Origin: Saccoglossus kowalevskii
Taxonomy: Eukaryota; Hemichordata; Enteropneusta; Harrimaniidae
Reading direction: 5' to 3'
DNA length: 26,139 bases
NCBI RefSeq assembly: GCF_000003605.2
Contig: NW_003114962.1
Span: forward strand, 128,369-154,507
A program made the position numbers and the translations under genes. How positions within the stretch are numbered: the stretch's first letter is position 1; each line of letters opens with the position of its first letter. The notes under the pieces are model-generated. The model saw nothing but the letters and a program-made list of their open reading frames with translations. It was not told where the DNA came from and did not search any database. This document shows positions 13,201-19,832 of the stretch, in pieces.

Positions 13201-16200
13201 ATATTCAAATATTCAGTATTGTTGACTTATATTATGATGAGCACTTTGTCATGTCAATGCCTTCTGTCGGATTGATTTACATGACATTAGCCAAACTGTA
13301 GTCTTCTACAGTGTATTATTTTTGAAGGAGTTTCCCACGGACCAGAGTGAAATGGAATCATACATGATGAATCGTGTAAATATTTGTTGCCAATTTACAG
13401 GAATATGATGAAACAGACAGTGATGAATCGGAAGCTGAACATGATGAGATGTGTTGTATGTGTGATGACGATCAGGAATTGGTGTACTGTTCACGATGTC
13501 CGGCAGCCTATCACAGAGAGTGTCATGATCCTCCTCTCAGAAACTTTCCTAGGTCTGTTAAGACGTATATATATATTTTTGAATCTCTCATTGATCACTG
13601 TTCTTGTTCAACTTCCTGTTTCTCAAGTGGAGCAATATGTTTTATGTTTCCATCTCTACTTGTCATTTTCAGAGGAAAATGGGTGTGCTCTGCATGCACA
13701 AATTGTAGATCATCTAGAAGCACGTCAAGAAGGAGAAAAGCGTTAAAAAAGAAGTCATCCGGAAAACAAACCAAGGCAAAGCCATCAAGGAAAGCTGCAT
13801 CATCTGCCAGTACTACTAAAACCACTGCCAGTGACAGTGTCTCAAGGAAGCGACGAGCTGATACAAGTCCGGATGATCAGACTTTTCGATCAAGCAGTAG
13901 GTCCCAAAGGTCCCAAAATGACCTCAAGGTAAACGCCAATGAATTGAATTGTTTTTTGATGGTTAGTCTGCTTCCGAATTCACTTTTCACCCCTCACTTC
14001 TGGTTTTCCATGTTATCTCTGGTTGCACTCTGTTGTTCATTTCATTGGGACGTCATCTGTTTAGGGTCTGCGCGTGTGTGCTTGGCAAATAAAGCTAGAA
14101 AAATTCCAGGAACGTTATTTAGCATGAGTTCTTCCCCTTTTTTAGCTTCGCTGTCGACTTTGTCGAGCGGTGCTTATCATATGAGTGATTGTCCGTTGTC
14201 ATCGTCGTCGTCCGTGTCAATGTTTTACTTTTTCGACTTCTTCTTGAAAACTACAAGCCTGAATGCTTTGATACTTGGTGTACATGTACCTTGGGTAGAC
14301 CTCTCTTAGGTTTGTTCCATTTCATGTTGATATCTTCAATTCTCTATTTTTGGTGAATATTTTTGTCATTTTTGGTAAAAAGTGATATTTTCGACTTCTT
14401 GTTAAAAACCGCAATTGCTTTGCAATTACATATATAGGTACTACATGTGGACCTCTCTCAGATTTGTTCATTTCGTGATGATATCTTCAATTCTCTAATT
14501 TTGGTGAATATTTTTGTCATTTTTGGTAAAAAGTGATATTTTCGACTTCTTGATAAAAACTGCAAGTCCGATTGCTTTGATACTATTCATATTGTTCCTT
14601 TGGTCTTCAGTTCTTTAATTGAAATGTGCATTGCTAACAGCGGAGCTATCTCAGCCGATAGGCTGCTTGTTTGTCCCTGCTTTTATCTTCTACTGTAAAC
14701 TGTATAAGGGCATTCTCCATTACCCTGTGATTTTTTCACAGTCAGCTACTTTGTAATGTTTGTAAATTTTTGGTATTTCTTTCTAAATATGATATGCATT
14801 TTGAACCAAAGAAACAGGATAGGATGCAGCTTTATTCTTCATGTGGTCAAGTCAATGTAAACGTGCATGCGACTGATTGGAGACTAGTGATTATCATCAA
14901 TGTTTTATTATGTATATTGACATATTTTTAATGGGACTATTTTGTGGAAGGTTACAATGACTGAATGTGATAATTAAGAGGATTGTGCACACCACTATTT
15001 ATGTTATCATTGCACTAATCTCTTCAAGTAATTTATGACACTTATTTTTCTATTACAGGCGTGTGAAGATATATTGAATAAGTTGACGCGTCACAAGGAC
15101 AGTTGGCCGTTCAGAAAACCAGTGGAGAAAGTAGAGGTAAGTTTAATGCTCTTTGTATGACATATAAATTTTCTTTGATTGAAATTAATAATAAGTTCAA
15201 TACTTTTTGAGACACAGTCCAACGACATGTTATTTCATAATTTAATGCATTATTTGTAATTTTAAAACTTCACATGTAGGCTTAGGGTTTTCATTTTCAA
15301 AAGAAATACTTGATTATTAAAGTGGTTGTCAAAATACATCTGTAAAAGATTACCCCAAGTCATGTCTGTTTGCAATAATTTTACATGCTAAATATTCGGC
15401 ATCTATGAATTGTAAATGTAATCAATGATGCAATTTGTCCCTCCATGCCCTGCATTACAAATTACCCAGAATTCTCTGATTCATACACTTACGTGAGTTG
15501 CTTCCTGAATAGACATTAGGTCCCTCTCTTTTAAATTTATATAACAGCTTTTGTGTTACCACAGTGAACATTACTGCCTCAGTTAGTTGAATTTAAGCCT
15601 GCTCCCAAAGCAGAATTCGAACATGATTTATTTTAGTGAAGATAAATAAATAATAAACTGTATAATGCATGATATTTTGATCAATAAAGCTCATTCAAAT
15701 TTAATTTTTGGCTAAGTTACTCTAAAAATGAAAGTTTTGCTGACAATAAAATGTTGTCTCCTCCTCACAGGCACCAGACTACTACGACATTATATCGGAT
15801 CCTATGGATTTCCAAACTATGAAGAATAAATGTCTCTGTATTGAATATAAATCAGTGGATGCATTTATGGAAGATATTAAGCTGGTATTCAATAATGCAG
15901 AAATTTACAACAAGGTATTCATATTTATATTAGCTCCGCTTAACATGCGAGTGTTTGTCCGTCGTTCATGTTAACTTTTTCGACTTCTTCATGAAAACTA
16001 CAATTCTTATTGCTTTGATACTTGTTATATATGTACCTTGGGCAGACCTCTCTTAGATTTGTTAATTTCTTGATGATATCTTAAATTCTCTAATTTTGAT
16101 GAATATTTTTGTAATTTTTGGTAAAACGTGATATTTTCGACTTCTTGTTGAAAACCACAAATCTCATTGCTTTGATATTATAGATATAGGTACCTCAGGT

Positions 16201-16691
16201 AGACCTCTCTCAGATTTGTTTTTCCAATGATATCTTTAGTTCTTTAATTGTAATGTGCATTGCTAACAACGGAGCTATCTCAGCTGAGAGGCTGCTTGTT
16301 TTCCAAAAAATATAATCACAATATGTAGCTAAAATTATAGAAAAAAATTATTCAAAAGGCTTGTTACAAAGATCTGTAGCCAATGAAAAAGTATAGAAAC
16401 ATTTATTAAAACTTTGGCTTTCAAAAGGTTGTATTAAGAAATGTATTTAAACTTCTCATATATAAAATCTTTCTTTATTTTTAGACTGGGTCTGAGGTAC
16501 TACAATGCCAGGAATCATTAGAGGAACATTTTGCTGAACTGGTGGAGAAATTCTTGCCCAGCTATGACTACGAGAGAGTTAGTCCAGTAGATCTAGAGAT
16601 GCAAAAAAGAATTGGTACAAGCTCCTCCACTCAAACACACGATGATCACTCCTATGTTAGCACCAGTAAAAGAAGACGACTGGATAAATAA
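1133..16691 (+). CDS. BAZ1B: BAZ1B/WSTF-type bromodomain and PHD chromatin remodelling subunit (C-terminal part, 20 exons)
   Basis: Joined exons: 1133-1250, 1571-1739, 2630-2733, 3177-3332, 3842-3999, 4390-4535, 4983-5172, 6820-6886, 7427-7701, 8030-8194, 8775-8943, 10314-10458, 11074-11204, 11388-11528, 12862-12930, 13401-13552, 13673-13928, 15059-15136, 15771-15914, 16485-16691. They give 1012 complete codons and a stop, with reading phase kept at every junction. In-window order: basic coiled coil (1-45), DDT (about 60-125), WHIM motifs (about 200, 380-395, 468-500), WAKZ end (622-664), PHD1 (666-710), PHD2 (752-793), bromodomain (871-965). BAZ1B is the ISWI (SMARCA5) partner in the WICH complex; its N-terminal WAC region carries the reported H2A.X Tyr142 kinase activity and is off-window. 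BAZ1B fits better than BAZ1A because PHD1 and the following ARRNSRGR motif match BAZ1B. Human BAZ1B is about 1483 aa with one PHD; the second finger here is the oddity. Assignment rests on remembered family sequence, not a search. Confidence 0.93.
1571..1739 (+). CDS. BAZ1B: BAZ1B exon 2 in window: start of DDT domain
   Basis: Acceptor TTTTAG ends at 1570 and donor GTAGGT starts at 1740. The exon begins in phase 0 with RYEDQEL and runs into LPEGLPNTLFGDV, the conserved opening of the DDT domain, which is the ISWI-binding module of BAZ-family proteins. It ends one base into a codon. Confidence 0.95.
1952..2038. repeat. Short inverted repeat in BAZ1B intron 2
   Basis: ACTCCTGTGTGC at 1952-1963 and its exact reverse complement at 2027-2038 are separated by 63 bases. 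It may be a tiny MITE remnant or a hairpin; no target duplication is obvious. Confidence 0.45.
2630..2733 (+). CDS. BAZ1B: BAZ1B exon 3 in window: DDT domain core
   Basis: Acceptor TTTACAG ends at 2629 and donor GTAAGG starts at 2734. With the split codon it encodes a helical stretch containing VIVILLQTLLQD, the conserved hydrophobic helix of the DDT domain. Confidence 0.95.
3177..3332 (+). CDS. BAZ1B: BAZ1B exon 4 in window: end of DDT and acidic linker
   Basis: Acceptor TTTTTTCAG ends at 3176 and donor GTGAGT starts at 3333. It encodes 52 codons in phase 0: the last DDT helix (SELVRLCLR) and then an Asp/Ser-rich acidic tail. Confidence 0.94.
3842..3999 (+). CDS. BAZ1B: BAZ1B exon 5 in window: WHIM1-like motif
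   Basis: Acceptor TTACAG ends at 3841 and donor GTGAGT starts at 4000. It encodes LQILVGLCHRIM and IQDHM, matching the BAZ1B segment after DDT (WHIM1). It ends two bases into a Trp codon finished by the next exon. Confidence 0.94.
4095..4270 (+). mobile_element. Dispersed repeat family R, degenerate fragment in BAZ1B intron 5
   Basis: Diverged single unit with CAACTTCTTCTTGAAGACTA, ATTGCTTTGATACTTGGTG and CTGTCAGATTTGTTCATTT blocks. Both element ends are missing or unrecognisable, so this is an old fragment. Confidence 0.6.
4390..4535 (+). CDS. BAZ1B: BAZ1B exon 6 in window: Lys/Glu-rich coiled coil
   Basis: Acceptor TTGCACAG ends at 4389 and donor GTAAGC starts at 4536. The first base completes the split Trp codon. 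The 48 further codons are almost all Lys, Glu, Gln and Arg, as in the equivalent low-complexity linker of human BAZ1B. Confidence 0.9.
4983..5172 (+). CDS. BAZ1B: BAZ1B exon 7 in window: charged linker
   Basis: Acceptor TTTTCCAG ends at 4982 and donor GTACAA starts at 5173. It has a KKEPLPP segment and then IVKRRRIMAAREKRL, which resembles the human ISAVKSRRLLAIQAKKE region. It ends two bases into an Arg codon. Confidence 0.9.
5276..6616. mobile_element. Element of ~1.3 kb with inverted arms in BAZ1B intron 7
   Basis: Arms 5393-5429 and 6515-6551 are inverted copies of 37 bp with two mismatches (core CCCCGGTCTGGAAACG). Further out, AAAATGG and CCATTTTAAA blocks at 5276-5305 match in inverted orientation at 6590-6616. 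The interior has only short open frames without recognisable similarity, so a non-autonomous or decayed DNA transposon is likely. It fills about 80 percent of the intron. Confidence 0.6.
6820..6886 (+). CDS. BAZ1B: BAZ1B exon 8 in window: short coiled-coil exon
   Basis: Acceptor TTCTGCAG ends at 6819 and donor GTGAAT starts at 6887. Its 67 bases finish the Arg codon and add 22 helical charged codons ending in AFE, aligned with KAFQEGI of the human protein once joined to the next exon. Confidence 0.9.
7045..7064. repeat. Poly-T tract in intron 8
   Basis: An almost pure T run of about 18-20 bases; likely length-variable. A similar run is at 7951-7970 in intron 9. Confidence 0.6.
7427..7701 (+). 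CDS. BAZ1B: BAZ1B exon 9 in window: WHIM2 motif and acidic stretch
   Basis: A poly-T tract and CAG end at 7426; donor GTGAGT starts at 7702. It encodes PIGTDRNHNRYWVF and PGLFVEKGWVH, near-identical to human BAZ1B (WHIM2), followed by an Asp/Asn/Ser-rich acidic run of about 30 residues. It ends two bases into a Thr codon. Confidence 0.96.
8030..8194 (+). CDS. BAZ1B: BAZ1B exon 10 in window: WHIM3 motif
   Basis: Acceptor TTCGACAG ends at 8029 and donor GTAGAA starts at 8195. It encodes GQNLWFQYDSQKELDEL and NGIRES, then KKYQDII, all matching the WHIM3 region of BAZ1B. It ends two bases into an Arg codon. Confidence 0.95.
8775..8943 (+). CDS. BAZ1B: BAZ1B exon 11 in window: post-WHIM3 helices
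   Basis: Acceptor TGCTTAG ends at 8774 and donor GTAAGT starts at 8944. It encodes GDQELLESFKEDLLE and RKGGLGGV, aligned with human GNQELLNFLRSDLIE and KGGLGYV. Confidence 0.95.
8944..10313. other. BAZ1B intron 11, no further feature
   Basis: A 1.37-kb intron. Only small hairpins are visible: the perfect 9-1-9 palindrome at 9643-9661 (CCAGCAATT / AATTGCTGG) and an imperfect one at 10031-10054 (ACTGAATA / TATTCAGT). I see no exon or RNA gene in it. Confidence 0.45.
10314..10458 (+). CDS. BAZ1B: BAZ1B exon 12 in window: VLLKFLQGIM segment
   Basis: Acceptor TTTCACAG ends at 10313 and donor GTAAGG starts at 10459. It encodes EVLLKFLQGIMKP, matching human VIKKFLQGFMAP, then a charged linker. It ends one base into a codon. 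Confidence 0.94.
11074..11204 (+). CDS. BAZ1B: BAZ1B exon 13 in window: WAKZ end before PHD1
   Basis: Acceptor CCTTTCAG ends at 11073 and donor GTAAGT starts at 11205. The frame reads RWQEAVRE, RLHVLLGILDASIKWE and SAENA, nearly identical to the human segment that directly precedes PHD1. This frame differs from the longest open frame over the region, which is an intron read-through. Confidence 0.96.
11388..11528 (+). CDS. BAZ1B: BAZ1B exon 14 in window: PHD finger 1
   Basis: Acceptor CCTCCAG ends at 11387 and donor GTAAGA starts at 11529. The 47 codons hold a whole C4HC3 PHD finger: CKIC, CDEC, His four residues later, Cys after LY, and CPAC. All eight zinc ligands are present. Both exon ends are phase 0. 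Confidence 0.97.
11750..11940. repeat. GC- and CpG-rich inverted-repeat patch in BAZ1B intron 14
   Basis: Within AT-rich intron sequence this patch is clearly richer in GC and CpG. It holds ACGTGCCG at 11754 and CGGCACGT at 11813 (inverted), the palindrome GTGCCGGCAC at about 11773, and TTGATCTCGGT / ACCGAGATCAA at about 11831 and 11909. A decayed transposon or a regulatory patch are both possible. Confidence 0.45.
12287..12734. mobile_element. MITE-like element with long inverted arms in BAZ1B intron 14
   Basis: A perfect inverted pair of 30 bp (core TCACCCTGACTGGTTTATTC) lies at about 12389-12418 and 12651-12681. Weaker inverted similarity extends out to AGTAGACTGGCGCAG (12287) and CTGAGCAAGTCTACC (to 12734). 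The left arm is longer because short GCGAAAT-containing segments are repeated there. No coding capacity. Confidence 0.7.
12862..12930 (+). CDS. BAZ1B: BAZ1B exon 15 in window: ARRNSRGR linker
   Basis: Acceptor TCGCTGCAG ends at 12861 and donor GTAAGT starts at 12931. The 23 codons include VARRNSRGRDYAE, matching ATARRNSRGRNYTE just after the single PHD of human BAZ1B. This is the strongest argument for BAZ1B over BAZ1A. Confidence 0.93.
13401..13552 (+). CDS. BAZ1B: BAZ1B exon 16 in window: acidic lead-in and first part of PHD finger 2
   Basis: Acceptor TTTACAG ends at 13400 and donor GTCTGT starts at 13553 (a weak donor). It encodes an Asp/Glu/Ser stretch, then CCMC, CSRC, His and Cys of a second PHD finger, stopping two bases into an Arg codon. 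The next exon supplies the last zinc-ligand pair. Confidence 0.92.
13673..13928 (+). CDS. BAZ1B: BAZ1B exon 17 in window: end of PHD finger 2 and basic linker
   Basis: Acceptor ATTTTCAG ends at 13672 and donor GTAAAC starts at 13929. It opens with RGKWVCSAC, closing the second C4HC3 finger. About 75 Lys/Arg/Ser/Thr-rich residues follow, including KRRADTSP, plausibly nuclear-localisation or DNA-contacting sequence (inference). Confidence 0.92.
14143..14673 (+). mobile_element. Dispersed repeat family R, long copy in BAZ1B intron 17
   Basis: Starts TAGCTTCGCT and has AGCGGAGCTA near the right end, a short inverted pair. Between them lie nearly three units of 150-158 bp, each opening with TTCGACTTCTT (about 14232, 14390, 14541), with GACCTCTCTYAG and ATATCTTCAATTCTCTA blocks. 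No coding capacity; probably a non-autonomous DNA transposon with internal tandem units. Confidence 0.78.
15059..15136 (+). CDS. BAZ1B: BAZ1B exon 18 in window: bromodomain start
   Basis: Acceptor TATTACAG ends at 15058 and donor GTAAGT starts at 15137. The 26 codons carry helix Z and the WPF shelf (SWPFRKPV), as in other bromodomains. Confidence 0.96.
15771..15914 (+). CDS. BAZ1B: BAZ1B exon 19 in window: bromodomain core
   Basis: Acceptor CCTCACAG ends at 15770 and donor GTATTC starts at 15915. It encodes PDYYDIISDPMDFQTM and VFNNAEIYN. The last Asn is the expected acetyl-lysine-binding residue, so the domain looks functional. Confidence 0.97.
15931..16303 (+). mobile_element. Dispersed repeat family R, short copy in BAZ1B intron 19
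   Basis: Starts TAGCTCCGCT and ends near CGGAGCTATCTCAG with the same GGCTGCTTGTTT tail as the copy at 14143. It has two internal units, opening at about 15979 and 16136. Confidence 0.78.
16485..16691 (+). CDS. BAZ1B: BAZ1B last exon: bromodomain end and C-terminal tail
   Basis: Acceptor TTTTTAG ends at 16484 and the TAA stop is at 16689-16691. It encodes the last bromodomain helix (LEEHFAELVEKFLPSY) and a tail of about 40 residues ending in KRRRLDK, a basic cluster like a nuclear localisation signal. Confidence 0.95.
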   Translation, partial: TGSEVLQCQESLEEHFAELVEKFLPSYDYERVSPVDLEMQKRIGTSSSTQTHDDHSYVSTSKRRRLDK

Positions 16692-17375
16692 CTAATCTGT
16701 GAATGGAATTTGGCAAGCTCTAAGAGATGAATCAACTCGCGGAATGGCTCAGTTTACCACTCACCCTATTATGTTATCAACAATCTGAATTCATCTCTAC
16801 ATCGGTTGATGTTTCTTTCATTCATCCACAAAGTACCAATACATATAGTGTACATTCTATTGAATATTTTTTCCAGAGACAACCTTTTTAAAAATTAGAT
16901 TTGGGAGAAAGCGGTGTGTGCCCCTTGCTGCCCAGACTGTGTTTTGTATTGTATACTTTGCATATGTAGTATTTACACGTTTGTTTAAATTATAAGACCA
17001 CAGTTCGCTAGAACATGATAACTTATTAAGTATTTAGATGAATGACATCTGCGATAGCATGGGAACAAAATTGTACATTTTTTTGCAAAAGTATGGTAGC
17101 ACTTTTAGAATTTTAACTGTTTGCTTTATAATTCATTTATTATATGTGTATGGTTTAATAAGTCAGCGAATATTGTCATAACGACAGTATTTTGATGATA
17201 AACTTTATTAAAGGTATACAGGGAATTACTCAGAATTCATACTTTCATGTTTTGACAAATTGCGCAACATTATCTTGAATATCACAACTTTATCACAGTA
17301 TTTCAAATTTTCTGAAAACAAGGTATTTCATATGTGTAGCATACATCACATAAGGATTTGACACGCCACCACCCT

Positions 17376-17533
17376 TTAAAGCGGGGGAATCGTCACCTGC
17401 GCATGCGACACAGTCATAGCGTGTCGTTGTTTACAAACAAGCATCTACCCATGAGTCGTTGCCGTTTTAGCGTGTGTTGTTATCACTTGGGACTCCATTC
17501 TCGCGTGTGCAGGTGACGACCCTCTCGCTTTAA
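17376..17533 (-). mobile_element. TTAA-flanked MITE, family T1, copy 1
   Basis: A 158-bp element bounded by TTAA at 17376-17379 and 17530-17533. The ends are imperfect inverted repeats of about 24 bp with a shared TCGTCACCTGC block. No coding capacity. TTAA duplication is the hallmark of piggyBac-type transposition, so a non-autonomous piggyBac-like MITE is likely (inference). A second copy in the opposite orientation is at 23409-23561; strand is set relative to that copy. Confidence 0.75.
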
Positions 17534-17702
17534 TCAAAACAGATTTATTGATAACTTCCTCTCATGAAGTTCAAGCATGAGTGATCTATTCGCACAGTAG
17601 ACAAGATTACGAGAATTAATTCAGTCGCAACCCAATCCCCAATATTGCCTTGAATGTAATGAGGTGTGTTTTTATCTGCATAAGGATTGTGACAATCTTC
17701 TC

Positions 17703-17708
17703 AATAAA
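17703..17708 (+). terminator. Candidate poly(A) signal AATAAA for BAZ1B
   Basis: A canonical hexamer about 1 kb past the stop, followed within 50 bases by a T- and GT-rich stretch as expected downstream of a cleavage site. Alternatives are listed with the 3' UTR. Confidence 0.4.
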
Positions 17709-17843
17709 CCATTTTTCTTTTACTGTGACATCAAATTTGTGTTGGAATTGACAAACGTGATTTCAAGTAATGTGCTATAAGAATTTTATGATGGTCATAT
17801 TTCATGAAGTATTTGAAATAAAAATGTAAAATCAAGTCATTCT

Positions 17844-19379
17844 ATTTTTGGTCCGAGCTTTTCAAGCAATATCTCGCAGAAAACAACCATTCATTTTTGA
17901 ATATGTTAATGATATTTTCTGGATTGCCGCCAACATTCTGCAGTTTTGCCTTATATGGTAATGACATGATCTTAATGTAGATAAATGCCATATATGAACT
18001 TGTTCAAAAGTTCCCAGTGTTGCTTTATATAGACTTCTATTCTTAATGCAAGATGTTTTGGTCCACACCAAATGGTATTTGGAGGTCACGCTCAGTGATG
18101 TCACTTCTACTGTACACTGCTTCATCAAGCTAAACTTGCATTTTATTGTTGTAATGTAGGAAGAGAATATATAACCCGATAAAAACAAGAGTATTGCATT
18201 TATTTACTTGTGAGTGTCAGTCGTGAATGTTTATACGATACCCACTAAAAATAAAACAATGAATTCTCAGTGTTGTATCCTTGTACATATCCCCATATAT
18301 CAATCTTATTTATATACAGTTGGTGTACAAGTACATGCATTCCATTTTTGCATAAAATTAACTTTTGGATGTTCCACACCTTGAATGTGGCAAGTAATGA
18401 CTTTGTATCTACTGAATATATAGCAGGAAAAATGAGCAAGATCTATTAATATTCATAAGTTTGTGCATTTATTGCAGATTCTTAATATACAATGATTGAA
18501 AGTGAATCAATTTTTTTCTTTCATGATTCTGGTTTACTGTTCAAGGATTGCTTACAACACATACTGAAAGTAATGTCTTGGTCAATCTTTTTTAAATCTA
18601 AGTGCAAATAATCTGGAGATAAAAGATGCCGGTGAAAGCAAAGGACTGTGGGGGGTGCCCTTAATATAAAGTTCTGTTTTACCAAACACATTGTCGACCA
18701 TATACTATATGGAATACAAGTGATTGACAGTCCCTGTCAAGGTGCAACTGCATAGAGAAAGAATTAATATTGTCATGAAATTAACAAATGTGATAAGTTT
18801 CATCCAAGCAATCAGGCTAACCATTTTCAAAAAGTTAAAAATAAAATTTTTACCCCGGTAACATTAAGGCAGCAATTCTCAGGTTCAAGATTGAGGTTTT
18901 TTTTAGCATGTGCCGCACCATTCAAAAAAATGGTCACCAGTCAGGTACAGGTATGCAATTACAACTTGTCTTTGTACCAACTTTGAACAAAATCAATTTA
19001 GTTCAACAAGAACTAAAAATTTGTGTGGTTGACAATGTGTTAATATTTGTCGTTCATACCCTGTATGTAGCACAGCTACAAAACCGTAATTACACATTTT
19101 TCTGAAAGAAATACATTAATTTTGATGATAAAAAAAAATCAAGAAAGTAATCAAACAACGGCAGTGAATGAAAGTTTCGGCGGGCACCATTTGTTTTGTA
19201 CCAAGTCGGCAATAAATCTAATAATGACTTATCTGCTTCGTGAAAGCAATACTGCTGAATAGATGTACGAAACAAATTCACTGTCACAGTAATTTCAGAG
19301 AATATCATAAATATTGCAATTAATATATACATAATAATAAATTGATGAACTTGTTTATGTTTATAAACATAAAAAATGG
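17844..19379. other. Convergent intergenic region between BAZ1B and TMEM101
   Basis: No open frame here resembles a known protein and I see no RNA gene. The right part presumably holds the TMEM101 3' UTR. On the minus strand neither AATAAA nor ATTAAA occurs between the TMEM101 stop and the hexamer at 18468-18473. Confidence 0.5.
18468..18473 (-). terminator. Nearest canonical poly(A) signal for TMEM101
   Basis: TTTATT on the plus strand reads AATAAA on the minus strand, about 0.9 kb beyond the TMEM101 stop. If used, the 3' UTR is long; a variant hexamer nearer the stop is equally possible. Confidence 0.3.
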
Positions 19380-19832
19380 TCAGTGATAGCAGAGTAACAT
19401 TAAAACAGCGATCGCGACAATGGATTCTGATAGAATTAGAATATGCATCCAGTATTCAACAAATCGCTGTCTCCACCAATAGTTTATGTTCCCTTCGAAG
19501 TACAAAGTAGTCACAATAAGCACCACAAGTAGAACACGTGCTGCAGTTCGAAGTCGTATTCCAGAAAAAAAGCTGCCCGCTCCAACGGCCGTGAGTGCGA
19601 CCATTACAAATGAGAAAAGATTACCAAGAGGTACAAGTTTGTGGAAAGCTCGGTTGTCTTCCTTGCTGCGGAACAACGTGTATGAGTAACAGAGCAGGAA
19701 GAAACCGTACACGTATCTACCAGTGGTAAAGAGCAGAGGCTTTTTAAAACGCCGTGGAATGTTTTCCAGCTCTCTGCTGGCAAGCATCAGGTAGCCACCA
19801 ATAACTGCAAAGTTTCTGGTTACGATACGTAT
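19380..19832 (-). CDS. TMEM101: TMEM101 exon 3
   Basis: Acceptor TTCATAG lies just above 19832, and the TGA stop is at 19382-19380. It encodes 150 residues with the last five membrane segments. The exon starts upstream of the first in-frame Met, with IRIVTRNFAVIGG matching the human sequence around RTVAIIGG. Confidence 0.94.
   Translation of the reverse strand: MRIVTRNFAVIGGYLMLASRELENIPRRFKKPLLFTTGRYVYGFFLLCYSYTLFRSKEDNRAFHKLVPLGNLFSFVMVALTAVGAGSFFSGIRLRTAARVLLVVLIVTTLYFEGNINYWWRQRFVEYWMHILILSESIVAIAVLMLLCYH

Larger units (their letters stand above)
16692..17843 (+). other. BAZ1B: BAZ1B 3' UTR and downstream sequence
   Basis: No coding signal. Candidate poly(A) signals on the plus strand are ATTAAA at 17207-17212, AATAAA at 17703-17708 (followed by a GT-rich stretch) and AATAAA at 17817-17822. 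Use of either later signal would place the MITE at 17376-17533 inside the mature 3' UTR. Which one is used cannot be told from sequence. Confidence 0.55.

Noticed and set aside
13449..14309. Long plus-strand open frame of 286 codons
   Set aside because: It reads through the introns at 13553-13672 and after 13928. Only the PHD2 and linker parts are coding; splice sites and homology define the exons.
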